Made by a program: the position numbers and the translations under genes. 64,000 nt of DNA from Clostridium sp. (GTDB lineage Bacteria; Cyanobacteriota; Vampirovibrionia; Gastranaerophilales; Gastranaerophilaceae). The DNA lies in assembly GCA_018362895.1 (NCBI GenBank), contig JAHALR010000006.1, forward strand, positions 171,447 through 235,446. Reading direction: 5' to 3'. Position 1 is the first letter of the stretch, and each line of letters begins with the position of its first letter. Shown piece by piece: positions 27,489-35,811 of the stretch. The notes under the pieces were generated by a model. The model was not told where the DNA came from. It made no database searches and was given only the letters and a program-made list of their open reading frames with translations.

Positions 27489-28343
27489 TTACTCCTCGAG
27501 TTTAATATACTGGGTGTCTTCCCATCTCAAATCAATGTATTTTATTTTCTTTTTCATTGTTTTAATCTGGGGTAGAATGGCTGAAATGTTTCTTACACGT
27601 GAAAGTGCCATTACATTCATCTCACCTATTCTTACATTAACCTGAGGAAGTTTGATATAGATATCTTTCGGATTCCTCATGTCTATATATTCAACTTTTT
27701 CACCCGAGAATTGTTCCATTGCTCTGACCAGTGTTTCAATTTTTCTTATTTTCTTTTCGTCCCAGCTTCTGTAATCGTCGCCTTTTGTGCCGTAAGTCAG
27801 AACTTTGATAGTGTTTTCAGTTTTTTTCAGCGGCATATATTCGTGCCCTATGAGTTTTCCTCCTTCTGCAAAGAACGCAATCGGAGGCACTTTGGGGTCA
27901 GGTGTAATGCTCAGAATCGGACGTCTTTCGACGATGATTATGCTGAGTCTTGCCGGAAACCAGAGTCTTTTTATGTAGACCTGTTTAATGGGGGCAAGTT
28001 TTTCAATTTCTTTTTCAATTTTTGTTGTGTTAAAAAGGTATATGGGTCTTTGCGGAACAGGATACTGCCTCAAAACTGCCAGAATTCTGTATGTCGGAGT
28101 GATAGTGTTTCCGACAATCGAGAGAGTATTGTTACTGGCGGAAGAGAAGATGTTCTTGTTCAAATACCACTGAGGCAGCTTGTAAACTTTGTATGCAGCA
28201 AAAATCAAAAGTATACACATGAAAATTCGAACCCAGCAGCGAAACCACTTCAGGCGCTCTTTGCTGCGTCTGACGTTTCTTTGCATCTGGTTTATTTTAA
28301 CCCTGCGCTCTATATTCAAATTGTCATTATGGTTGTCCTGCAT
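27489..28343 (-). CDS. ftsQ: FtsQ/DivIB-type cell division protein
   Basis: The 284-residue protein has a basic cytoplasmic N-terminus, one membrane helix (about 36-56), a POTRA-like domain (about 75-140) with KIEKLAPIKQVYIKRLWFPARLSIIIVERRPI, and a C-terminal beta domain. The KRLWPxxLxIxVxERxP pattern is the FtsQ family hallmark. Its place directly after ddl in a murC-murB-ddl-ftsQ order strongly supports the call. No clear Shine-Dalgarno precedes the ATG. Confidence 0.85.
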   Translation of the reverse strand: MQDNHNDNLNIERRVKINQMQRNVRRSKERLKWFRCWVRIFMCILLIFAAYKVYKLPQWYLNKNIFSSASNNTLSIVGNTITPTYRILAVLRQYPVPQRPIYLFNTTKIEKEIEKLAPIKQVYIKRLWFPARLSIIIVERRPILSITPDPKVPPIAFFAEGGKLIGHEYMPLKKTENTIKVLTYGTKGDDYRSWDEKKIRKIETLVRAMEQFSGEKVEYIDMRNPKDIYIKLPQVNVRIGEMNVMALSRVRNISAILPQIKTMKKKIKYIDLRWEDTQYIKLEE

Positions 28344-28355
28344 ATTTTAGCTGTT

Positions 28356-29306
28356 TTATTTGTTTAAACAAGCGCCGTTGAGAATTATTTGAACAAGTGT
28401 GTCATAGTCTATTCCCATGGCTTTTGATTGTGCGGGAAGGTCGCTCAGGTCTGTCATTCCGGGGCTTGTGTTGATTTCCAGTACATAGGCTTTATCATTG
28501 CATACCATAAAATCAACCCTGCTTACGCCTTTGCAGTCACAAGCATTGAATGAATCAACGGCAATTTTTTTGACTTTTTGTGTCATTTCATCTGAAAGTT
28601 CGGCTGGAATAATGAATTCTGTCATTCCTGCTGTATATTTTGCCTCATAATCGTACCATTCTGTTTTGGTTTTGAATTCGAGAATCTCTGTTGCGAAGGT
28701 TTTTTCACCGTCTTGAAGAACACCGACTGTGAGGCTTTTGCCCTGAACATATTCTTCTACCATAACATCCTGACCGTATTTCAAAGATTCTTTGAAATAT
28801 TTTTCCATTTCATCAGGGTTGTTAACCTTGTACATTCCTATGCTTGAACCTTCTGAAACAGGCTTGAGCATAAAGGGATAACGAAGTCCTTGAATTTTTT
28901 CTTTGTAATTCTCGTCTTTTCTTACGAGAACTGATTTGATAAGCGGAATTCCTGCTTCTTTTAAAATATTTTTTGTGTATTCCTTATTCATGCAAACAGC
29001 GCTGGCCATTACTCCGCAGCCTGTATATGGAATACCCATAACTTCAAGCATTCCCTGGATGCAGCCGTCTTCACCGAATTTGCCATGCATTGCATTGTAA
29101 ACCACTTCGATTTCTTTTTCTCGAAGTGTTTTTGGGAGGTTTTCATCAACTTCTATTAGCTGAGCATTTTCATAGCCTAGATTCTGTAATGCTTTGAAAA
29201 TATTTTTGCCTGAACGTCTTGAAATCTCTGCTTCACTTGACGGTCCGCCCATAAGTACTGCTATTTTAGTTTTTGTATCTATTTTTTGTTTAACATTGTA
29301 TCCCAT
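28356..29306 (-). CDS. ddl: D-alanine--D-alanine ligase
   Basis: Ddl makes the D-Ala-D-Ala dipeptide of peptidoglycan. The 316-residue ATP-grasp enzyme shows IAVLMGGPSSEAEISRRSG, YNAMHGKFGEDGCIQGMLE, IPYTGCGVMAS, KPVSEGSSIGM and VLEINTSPGMTDLSDLP, all DdlA/B motifs. Its start overlaps the murB 3' end by 28 bases, so translation is probably coupled. Confidence 0.96.
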   Translation of the reverse strand: MGYNVKQKIDTKTKIAVLMGGPSSEAEISRRSGKNIFKALQNLGYENAQLIEVDENLPKTLREKEIEVVYNAMHGKFGEDGCIQGMLEVMGIPYTGCGVMASAVCMNKEYTKNILKEAGIPLIKSVLVRKDENYKEKIQGLRYPFMLKPVSEGSSIGMYKVNNPDEMEKYFKESLKYGQDVMVEEYVQGKSLTVGVLQDGEKTFATEILEFKTKTEWYDYEAKYTAGMTEFIIPAELSDEMTQKVKKIAVDSFNACDCKGVSRVDFMVCNDKAYVLEINTSPGMTDLSDLPAQSKAMGIDYDTLVQIILNGACLNK

Positions 29307-30187
29307 AATTCAACTTCTTCTTTACTTTTTATTCCGACAAATTTTACTTCCGGTAAAAGTTCTATTGTATATTTTTCTTTTACCATATTATACATTTTAT
29401 TCATAAGATTTGAAACATCTTTTGAATCTGCATTTTCGACATTAACGATAAAGTTCGCATGACCGAGCCAGACCTGCGCACCTCCTTGTTTCAAACCTTT
29501 GACACCTGCTTTTTCAAGCAGTCTGCCGGCAGAATCATTGGGCGGATTTCTGAAAATGCTTCCTGCATTGGGTGTTGCAAGGCTGGGTTGTTTCCCTTTT
29601 CGAAATTCAAGATTTCTTGTCATAATTGCTGTGATTTCTTCTTTTGGTGCAGGGCGGAGTTCGAATTTTGCATCAATCAGAACGTAGTTCTTTTTTTGCA
29701 TTACAGAACTTCTGTATCCGAATTGCATTTCTTCTTTGTTTAGTTCAAGGATTTTTTTCTGTTCCATATCAAAAACATGACAAAGAATGCAGGTATCGGA
29801 AACCGCCTGTGAATGAGCAGAAGCGTTCATGTAAACAGCGCCGCCGACCGAACCGGGGAATCCTATCATAAATTCCATTCCGCTTAGAGAATTGTGTTCG
29901 GCTTCTCTTGAAAGCATAGGAACTTTGACTCCGCACTGTGCTGTGAGGATATTTTTTTCAAGTGAAAAACCGTTCATTTTTGTTGTGAGAATTACGTCTG
30001 CGTCAATGCCTTGAGACGAAATGAGCACGTTTGAGCATCCTCCGAGAATGATAGGGTTGTTCAATTCTGTCAAAAGCTCAGCCATTTCTTCATTTGTAGA
30101 AGGGAAGAAGGCTCTTTTTGCACAGCCTCCGATTTTGAAGGTTGTATGTTTTTTTAGTTCATAGTTTTCTATCATTTCACAGGGCAT
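29279..30187 (-). CDS. murB: UDP-N-acetylenolpyruvoylglucosamine reductase MurB
   Basis: MurB is the FAD/NADPH reductase that completes UDP-MurNAc. I choose the ATG at 30187 (302 residues, MPCEMIENYELKKHTTFKIGG). AGGGG lies nine bases before it and overlaps the murC stop; a GTG at 30238 and an ATG at 30217 would run further into murC. Motifs are ILGGCSNVLI (FAD), GFPGSVGGAVYMNAS, GYRSSV, PNAGSIFRNP and a C-terminal LLPEVKFVG. The single Glu of the active site lies in that last segment. Confidence 0.94.
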   Translation of the reverse strand: MPCEMIENYELKKHTTFKIGGCAKRAFFPSTNEEMAELLTELNNPIILGGCSNVLISSQGIDADVILTTKMNGFSLEKNILTAQCGVKVPMLSREAEHNSLSGMEFMIGFPGSVGGAVYMNASAHSQAVSDTCILCHVFDMEQKKILELNKEEMQFGYRSSVMQKKNYVLIDAKFELRPAPKEEITAIMTRNLEFRKGKQPSLATPNAGSIFRNPPNDSAGRLLEKAGVKGLKQGGAQVWLGHANFIVNVENADSKDVSNLMNKMYNMVKEKYTIELLPEVKFVGIKSKEEVELWDTMLNKK

Positions 30188-30191
30188 ATTC

Positions 30192-31628
30192 TCAAACCCC
30201 TGTTTTTGTTGCTTCATGAAGCTTTTTAAGCTCCGCACCGATTCTTGTTACATCCCCGGCTCCGAGAGTAATAACCATGTCGCCTGATTTTAGAAGGGGC
30301 ATAATCTTTCCGGCTGCATTTTCCATACTGCCGCCAATGTATTCTGCATCTTTTCCTTTGAAAGCCTGTACAAAAGCTTTTGAGTTTATTCCTTCAATCG
30401 GCTCTTCGGATGCTGAATAAACATCGACAACAATCAGCTTGTCAACGGCATCAAAGCTGGTCAGAAAGTCATTCCACAAACCTTTCAACCTTGTGTATCT
30501 GTGGGGTTGGAAAATTGCAACAAGTCTGTTTTTTTCACACAGCTTTGCGCTGTCGAGGGTGGTTTTGATTTCTGTTGGATGGTGTGCATAATCATCAAAA
30601 ATTCTGATTCCGTCAAATTCTGCCACCTTCTGAAATCTTCTGCCCATACCCGAGAAGGTTTCAAAATGAGGTCTGATTTTTTCAAGATCAATACCTTCTT
30701 CATTCAGTGCTGAAACAACGGCAAGTGCGTTGTATATGTTGTGAATTCCGGGTATGCCCATTTTGAGTGAAACAATTTTTTTGTCATTTTTGTATACGTC
30801 AAAAGCAGAGCCAAATTCTGTAAAGCTTATGTTTTTAGCTGTATAATCAGCTTCTCTTTCGATTGCAAAGGTAAGGAAATTTGTTTCGGGATTTTGTTCC
30901 ATTAGTTTTCTCAGTCCCGAGCAGTCTTTATTTACTATAATTTTTCCGCCTTTAGCGATGTTGTTTATGTGGATTTTAAAAGTGTCGAGAAGGTCTTGAA
31001 AACCGTTTTTGTAAAAGTCCACATGATCCATTTCGAGGTTGTTTATGACACTGATGTTTGTGTGATATTTGACGATTGTTCCGTCTGATTCGTCAAGCTC
31101 TGCGACGAAGAATTTTCCTGCCTCCGTGCCTTTTTGAGACATCGCGTTTGTGTGAATGTCGGGGATGATTCCTCCAACGACAAAAGAAGGCTTGTAGAGT
31201 GCTTTTTCAAGTACGTAAGAGCAAAGTCCGCTTGTTGTTGTTTTTCCGTGAGTTCCTGAAAAGCCGATGAACTGATGGGCTTCTTGGTTTATACCTTCTG
31301 ACAGCATTTTCAAAACATCAGAGCGATGAAGAACCTTTATTCCGAGTTCTTTTGCTCTGATTTTTTCCGGGTTGTCGTCTTTAATAGCTGTTGAGGCTAC
31401 GACGTTCATACCTGCTTCAATGTATTTTGCGTCGTGGCCTATATGTACTTTTGCACCCATTTCTTCCAGTTGTTTTGTGTATTTCGAAGCTTTTATGTCC
31501 GAACCTGAGACGGTACAGCCAAGTTCGAGAAGATATTTTGCCAGTCCGCTCATTCCTATTCCGCCTATTGCAATAAAATGAAATTTTTGAGGAGTTTTTT
31601 CGGACAATTGATTTTTATTGTTTTCCAT
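30192..31628 (-). CDS. murC: UDP-N-acetylmuramate--L-alanine ligase MurC
   Basis: MurC adds the first amino acid of the peptidoglycan stem. With the ATG at 31628 (478 residues) AAGGATG is correctly spaced. The Rossmann start HFIAIGGIGMSGLAKYLLELG, the Mur ligase P-loop GFSGTHGKTTTSG, ELDESDG, NLEMDHVDFY and FDDYAHHPTEI are all present. It is first in the murC-murB-ddl-ftsQ-aldo/keto reductase run and divergent from flagellin. Confidence 0.96.
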   Translation of the reverse strand: MENNKNQLSEKTPQKFHFIAIGGIGMSGLAKYLLELGCTVSGSDIKASKYTKQLEEMGAKVHIGHDAKYIEAGMNVVASTAIKDDNPEKIRAKELGIKVLHRSDVLKMLSEGINQEAHQFIGFSGTHGKTTTSGLCSYVLEKALYKPSFVVGGIIPDIHTNAMSQKGTEAGKFFVAELDESDGTIVKYHTNISVINNLEMDHVDFYKNGFQDLLDTFKIHINNIAKGGKIIVNKDCSGLRKLMEQNPETNFLTFAIEREADYTAKNISFTEFGSAFDVYKNDKKIVSLKMGIPGIHNIYNALAVVSALNEEGIDLEKIRPHFETFSGMGRRFQKVAEFDGIRIFDDYAHHPTEIKTTLDSAKLCEKNRLVAIFQPHRYTRLKGLWNDFLTSFDAVDKLIVVDVYSASEEPIEGINSKAFVQAFKGKDAEYIGGSMENAAGKIMPLLKSGDMVITLGAGDVTRIGAELKKLHEATKTGV

Positions 31629-31649
31629 TTTTACATCCTTACCAACATC

Positions 31650-31679
31650 TATATAAATTTTATTACAAAATAATTGCAA
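31650..31679 (-). promoter_or_regulatory. Possible promoter of the murC cluster
   Basis: On the minus strand TTGCAA (31679-31674) and TATATA (31655-31650) are 18 bases apart, 22 bases before the murC ATG. The match is moderate in an AT-rich gap. Confidence 0.35.
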
Positions 31680-31778
31680 AATGTAAAAAAACGGAAAAAT
31701 TTTGCTTATTTCTTAAAAAAACGTGGAATAATTTAGGGTGTAGGCTGTGAACTGCCAAATCAGAAATGGAGTACGTAA

Positions 31779-32591
31779 TTGTCGATTAACGTAGTAATGC
31801 CCATATATACAGCACAATCAGGGATGGTGCAGGCTCAAAAGACGTTTGAAAAAGCGGCTGAAAGCATCGCATCAGGCTTGAACAGCTATGTGAATCCTGC
31901 TGATATGTATGTGGCTTCGGGACTTGATACAAGTATCCGTGCTGCGAATAAGGCAATGGAAAATGTCCAGTCGGGTATGAATTTCACAGCCGTGGCTGAT
32001 TCAGCCTTGAGCAATGTGACTGATTCCCTCCAGCGTATACGTGAGTTGAGCTTACAGGCTTCTAACGGAATATATTCCGATTCGCAGGTTGCGGCAATGC
32101 AGGAGGAAATCAATCAAAACATTGCACAAATTCAACAGACATTGAATCAGGCAACTTTTAACGGTAAACAAACCGTGAATGCGGTGACTCAGGCGAACCC
32201 TAATGTTGCACCGGTGGTGGATTTTATGGTAAACCCAGAAAATTCACAGTCAATTTCTTATGACCCGAATGTGGTTTTAGGTGATATGAATTTTGACGTA
32301 ACAAACCCTCAGGCAGCTGCTGACACTCTGGCAAAAGTTGATTCTATGATTTCTTCAGTTTCTTCCAAAAGAGGCGACATAGGTGCTGTTCAATCAAGCT
32401 TCAATGCTGCGGCAAACCAGCTTACAACTTCTATGATGTCTAATATGCAGTCCCTGAGTGATATTCAAGACACAGATTACATCTCTGCTATTATAGATTT
32501 GAAAAAATCACAATTTACAATGGAAGCGATGGCTAAAGTGATGAAGACAGTTATGAACTCTGAGAGATATGTTCTCGATTTGCTAAAATAG
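31779..32591 (+). CDS. fliC: Flagellin
   Basis: The 270-residue filament protein has conserved terminal D0/D1 domains and almost no variable centre. The N-terminus SINVVMPIYTAQSGM...SGLNSYVNPADMYVASGLD aligns with flagellin SGLRINSAKDDAAGLAIS, then VADSALSNVTDSLQRIRELSLQASNG. The C-terminus has VSSKRGDIGAVQSSFNAA and MKTVMNSERYVLDLLK. TTG is the start: GGAG lies seven bases before it, whereas the first ATG is 18 bases inside the conserved N-terminus. It ends overlapping a convergent small gene by 41 bases. No sigma-28 site is visible upstream. Confidence 0.9.
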   Translation: MSINVVMPIYTAQSGMVQAQKTFEKAAESIASGLNSYVNPADMYVASGLDTSIRAANKAMENVQSGMNFTAVADSALSNVTDSLQRIRELSLQASNGIYSDSQVAAMQEEINQNIAQIQQTLNQATFNGKQTVNAVTQANPNVAPVVDFMVNPENSQSISYDPNVVLGDMNFDVTNPQAAADTLAKVDSMISSVSSKRGDIGAVQSSFNAAANQLTTSMMSNMQSLSDIQDTDYISAIIDLKKSQFTMEAMAKVMKTVMNSERYVLDLLK

Positions 32592-32823
32592 CTGTTTTTT
32601 CTTGTTCGTTTGAGATACCCTGATGAATTTTTGTCAGACGTCCTTTCAAATATTGAAGGCTCTCATCCATCTGATGTGCAAACTGTAAAACATCTTCTTT
32701 GTCGATTCGGTCTATGTTTTCGATACATTTTACGAGGATTTTTGAGATACTGGCTGTAATAGAGTACTCTTGAATGAAGTAATCAAGATCTCTTTCAAGG
32801 GAGTCTATATACTTCTGGGGCAT
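32551..32823 (-). CDS. Small helical protein of unknown function convergent with flagellin
   Basis: The 90-residue protein has a perfect AAGGAGGA Shine-Dalgarno at the right distance, so it is real. It is predicted almost wholly helical (YIDSLERDLDYFIQEY, KILVKCIENIDRIDKEDVLQFAHQMDESL) with no membrane segment. The 3' end is antisense to the last 41 bases of flagellin. Its place suggests a flagellin chaperone or regulator, but I see no FliS or FlaG motif, so the function is unknown. Confidence 0.65.
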   Translation of the reverse strand: MPQKYIDSLERDLDYFIQEYSITASISKILVKCIENIDRIDKEDVLQFAHQMDESLQYLKGRLTKIHQGISNEQEKTAILANREHISQSS

Positions 32824-32881
32824 AATTTTCCTCCTTAAGATTACTTAATTGTAAGTTTCATAATAGAACGCAGGTTTTATT

Positions 32882-33172
32882 ATGAAATCATTATTCCATA
32901 ATATGACTTTATTTTCAACAAAAGATAAGATATTTATTACTATGGAAATTACGAATTGGAAAAATCGTGACATTATAAATCACTTAATTACAAGAAAATG
33001 TATATTGCAGAAGGACTTGGCAAAAGATATCTATAATTTATTAGGAAGAGATTATTCACCTCATTCTTTATCAGGTAAAATTCACAGAAATGCAATTAAA
33101 CTTGAAGAACTTCAAGCAGCTTGCAAATTGTTAGGATATCGTTTGATTCTTGAAGAAATAGAAGAATCTTAA
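32882..33172 (+). CDS. Small helix-turn-helix-like protein
   Basis: The 96-residue protein (76 if the ATG at 32942 is used) contains IINHLITRKCILQKDLAKDI followed by SLSGKIHRNAIKLEELQAACKLLGYRL. This is the pattern of a compact XRE-type DNA-binding helix bundle. No clear Shine-Dalgarno is visible before either start. It sits alone between the flagellin-convergent gene and rfaE2. A regulatory role is a guess from the fold. Confidence 0.55.
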   Translation: MKSLFHNMTLFSTKDKIFITMEITNWKNRDIINHLITRKCILQKDLAKDIYNLLGRDYSPHSLSGKIHRNAIKLEELQAACKLLGYRLILEEIEES

Positions 33173-33179
33173 CTAAACT

Positions 33180-33656
33180 TTAATTTTTTTCTGCAGATAT
33201 TTTTTCAATAACTTTCGTGGTTGATTTGCCTTCGACAAAGCTGATGAACTCGATTCTTCCACCGTTTGCTATAATGGATTTTGCTTCGGGGAGTGTTTCG
33301 ATAGTGTAATCTGCTCCTTTTGTGTGAACATCCGGTTTGATTTCGCACAAAAGTGTTTCCGGTGATGATTCATCAAAAATTACCACATAGTCTACACATT
33401 CAAGTGCGCAAAGAATTTCAGCACGATCATTTTCATTGTTTATAGGACGTTGAGGACCTTTGATTCTTCTGACGGAATCATCAGAATTTAAACATACAAT
33501 CATCACATCAGCAAAGGTTTTTGTTTTTTGAAGATATCTTACATGACCGACATGAAGAATATCAAAACATCCGTTTGTTGTAACGATTGTTTTGCCCTGG
33601 TTTTTTAGTTTTGAAACGAATTCCTGTATATTCTTTCTTTCGATTAATTGTCCCAT
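33180..33656 (-). CDS. rfaE2: D-glycero-beta-D-manno-heptose 1-phosphate adenylyltransferase
   Basis: A 158-residue nucleotidyltransferase with TNGCFDILHVGHVRYLQ (HxGH motif), LNSDDSVRRIKGPQRPI, RAEIL and VHTKGADY, the HldE C-terminal / RfaE2 signature. It makes ADP-heptose precursor for LPS. It starts one base after the kinase gene ends. In E. coli the two activities are fused in HldE; here they are separate genes. Confidence 0.93.
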   Translation of the reverse strand: MGQLIERKNIQEFVSKLKNQGKTIVTTNGCFDILHVGHVRYLQKTKTFADVMIVCLNSDDSVRRIKGPQRPINNENDRAEILCALECVDYVVIFDESSPETLLCEIKPDVHTKGADYTIETLPEAKSIIANGGRIEFISFVEGKSTTKVIEKISAEKN

Positions 33657-33657
33657 T

Positions 33658-34671
33658 TTATTTTTTTACCGTTGAATTGTTGTATGCTACTTTGATGAGC
33701 TCTTTGAGGTTTACGGGTTTTACTGCATAAGTTCCGACTTTTTTTACAGCTGCGGCAGCTGCATAATTTGCCAGCGGCAGAGCTTCGTTAAAGTTAAAAT
33801 TAGAACCGGCGAGCCCGAGTCCGAGCATTGCCACAAAAGAACCGCCTGCGCCTGTTGCATCCACAACCTCTGTGGAGAATGCCTCGAGGTTTATTTCATC
33901 TGCCCCGTCATAATAGTAAACTCCGTTTGCGCTCTGTGTGATGATTACTTTGTCGGCTATTTTTCTCAAAGCGGTCGCAATCTTTTTTATAGGCTTATCT
34001 TTTGAGGATTTTGTAGCAATGAGTGCTTCTTCCATATTCGGAACAAGAATGTCCACTCCGTCATATTTAGAAAAATCCTGACCTTTCGGGTCCATCAGGA
34101 CAGTTTTGTCGTGACGGTTTGCAAGTTTGACAATATCTTTGATTAATTTAGCTGACAGAACGCTGATTACATAATCAGAAAGTATAATCAGGTCAACCTC
34201 GTCTATGATTTTTTCAACACTGTCATATATTTTTTTAGAAACTTCATTGCTCACCGGCTCGAGAGATTCATTGTCTACACGGGCAAGGTGTTTGTTGTTT
34301 TGTGCAATAAGTCTTGTTTTTACTGTTGTAGGACGTGTTTTGTCTTTCAGGACATTATCAGTGTTTATTTTATTCTTTTTCAACAAATCAGTGACAACAC
34401 TGCTGTAAAGATCGTCGCCTATTACACCGGCGAGGATAGCTGTTGCTCCCATTGCAGCAATGTTGTTCGCTACGTTAGCAGCACCGCCTAAAAGGTAGGT
34501 TTTTCTTTTTACTTCAAGAACCGGTACAGGCGCCTCAGGTGAAAGGCGGTTAGCCATTCCCCAGAGATATTCGTCAAGAATAATGTCTCCGACGACTAGA
34601 ATTTTTGATTCACTGAATTTGTCAATAAGTTCAAAAAGTTTATTTTTTAACGCTTTGTCCATGTTAGCCAT
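33658..34671 (-). CDS. rfaE1: D-glycero-beta-D-manno-heptose-7-phosphate kinase
   Basis: The 337-residue PfkB-family kinase corresponds to the HldE N-terminal domain. VVGDIILDEYLWG, LSPEAPVPVLEV, LGGAANVANNIAAMGA, PKGQDFSKYDG and the catalytic DATGAGGSFVA loop are present. In that loop the common GAGDS/T is GAGGS, with Gly at the usual catalytic-base Asp position (codon GGT in gcaggcggttc), which deserves a check. Part of the mfd-parvulin-rfaE1-rfaE2 run. Confidence 0.9.
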   Translation of the reverse strand: MANMDKALKNKLFELIDKFSESKILVVGDIILDEYLWGMANRLSPEAPVPVLEVKRKTYLLGGAANVANNIAAMGATAILAGVIGDDLYSSVVTDLLKKNKINTDNVLKDKTRPTTVKTRLIAQNNKHLARVDNESLEPVSNEVSKKIYDSVEKIIDEVDLIILSDYVISVLSAKLIKDIVKLANRHDKTVLMDPKGQDFSKYDGVDILVPNMEEALIATKSSKDKPIKKIATALRKIADKVIITQSANGVYYYDGADEINLEAFSTEVVDATGAGGSFVAMLGLGLAGSNFNFNEALPLANYAAAAAVKKVGTYAVKPVNLKELIKVAYNNSTVKK

Positions 34672-34674
34672 ACG

Positions 34675-35793
34675 CTAGTCCTTCGCAGATTTTTGTGATT
34701 CCATTAATGCAGGATTGTTCTTAGCCTGTTCTTTTAGTTTTTTCTGAATTTCAGCAGGGTTGAAAGAAGAGTCTTTGTATTCGATTTTGGCATTGTTTTT
34801 CAAAGTATCAACGAATTGTTGAAGAACTTTTACTTTTTCCTGATTTTCAAGGAAGCCTGAGATTTCATCTTTAACTTTGTCAAAAGGTTCTACACCGGCA
34901 GCTTTTCTGTCTGTAACAAGAATAATGTGGTATCCGTAAGGAGTTTCAACGATTCCGCTTAAAGTATTGGGTTTCATAGAGAAAGCTGCTTTTGCAAATG
35001 GTTCGACCATTTCTTCTTTTCCAAAGAAGCCGAGGTCACCGCCCATTTTTGCACTCATTGTATCGTCAGAGTTGTCTTTTGCGAGTTTTGCAAAGGATTT
35101 GGGGTCTTTTTTGGCCTGGGCAAGAAGTTTTTCTGCTTTAGCTTTTTTCTCAGCCATTTCTTTTTTTACAGCTTCGTTTAAAGCAGCACCTTCAAGTTTT
35201 TTGTCTGCACCAAGCTTAGCTTTCAATTCTTCGGAATTTGCACTGACAAGAATGTGAGAGGCTCTGACTTTGTCAGGATATTTGAATTTGTCGAGATTTT
35301 TGTTGTAGAAGTTTTTGGCATCCTTTTTGCTTACTGATACAACTGAAAGTGTATCAACAAGTTTTTGGATTTTGACTTCGTCTTCGAGGTCTTTTTTGAA
35401 CTGGGCTGCTGTAACACCGTTTTGTTTCAAAAGTTCGTTGAATTTTTCTTTTGAGCCGACTTTGTCAATGATGTCTTTGAGCTGTTTATCCATGTCTTCT
35501 TTAGAGACTTTTATGTGTCTTTTGTTTATTTCCTGATCGAGGAGTTTTTTCACGATAAGCTCGTTCACAACTCTGTCTTTCAGCATAAGATGAAGAAAGC
35601 TGTTTTCGTCTTTTTTCAGGTCAATGCCCATTTGTGAGAACATTGAATTGTCCGCAACAGCATCGAATGCTTTTTCATATTGTTGTTTTGTAATTGCATC
35701 TCCGTTAACTGTAATGACGGCATTTTTGCTTACGCATCCGCATAATAACAATGACATACATGCCACTGTGGCGAATAATTTCAATTTCTTCAT
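34675..35793 (-). CDS. Parvulin-type peptidyl-prolyl isomerase lipoprotein (PrsA/SurA-like)
   Basis: The 372-residue protein has a lipoprotein signal with lipobox LLCGC (Cys20), then a SurA-N-like helical chaperone domain (about 25-165). The parvulin domain (about 178-325) has KVRASHILVSA, GGDLGFFGKEEMVEPFAKAAFSM and TPYGYHIILVTD. A Lys-rich helical insert interrupts the parvulin domain after the first strand. It probably folds exported proteins on the periplasmic side of a membrane. It lies between mfd and rfaE1 with 3-18 base gaps. Confidence 0.9.
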   Translation of the reverse strand: MKKLKLFATVACMSLLLCGCVSKNAVITVNGDAITKQQYEKAFDAVADNSMFSQMGIDLKKDENSFLHLMLKDRVVNELIVKKLLDQEINKRHIKVSKEDMDKQLKDIIDKVGSKEKFNELLKQNGVTAAQFKKDLEDEVKIQKLVDTLSVVSVSKKDAKNFYNKNLDKFKYPDKVRASHILVSANSEELKAKLGADKKLEGAALNEAVKKEMAEKKAKAEKLLAQAKKDPKSFAKLAKDNSDDTMSAKMGGDLGFFGKEEMVEPFAKAAFSMKPNTLSGIVETPYGYHIILVTDRKAAGVEPFDKVKDEISGFLENQEKVKVLQQFVDTLKNNAKIEYKDSSFNPAEIQKKLKEQAKNNPALMESQKSAKD

Positions 35794-35811
35794 CTTTATA
35801 ACTCCTTTTAA

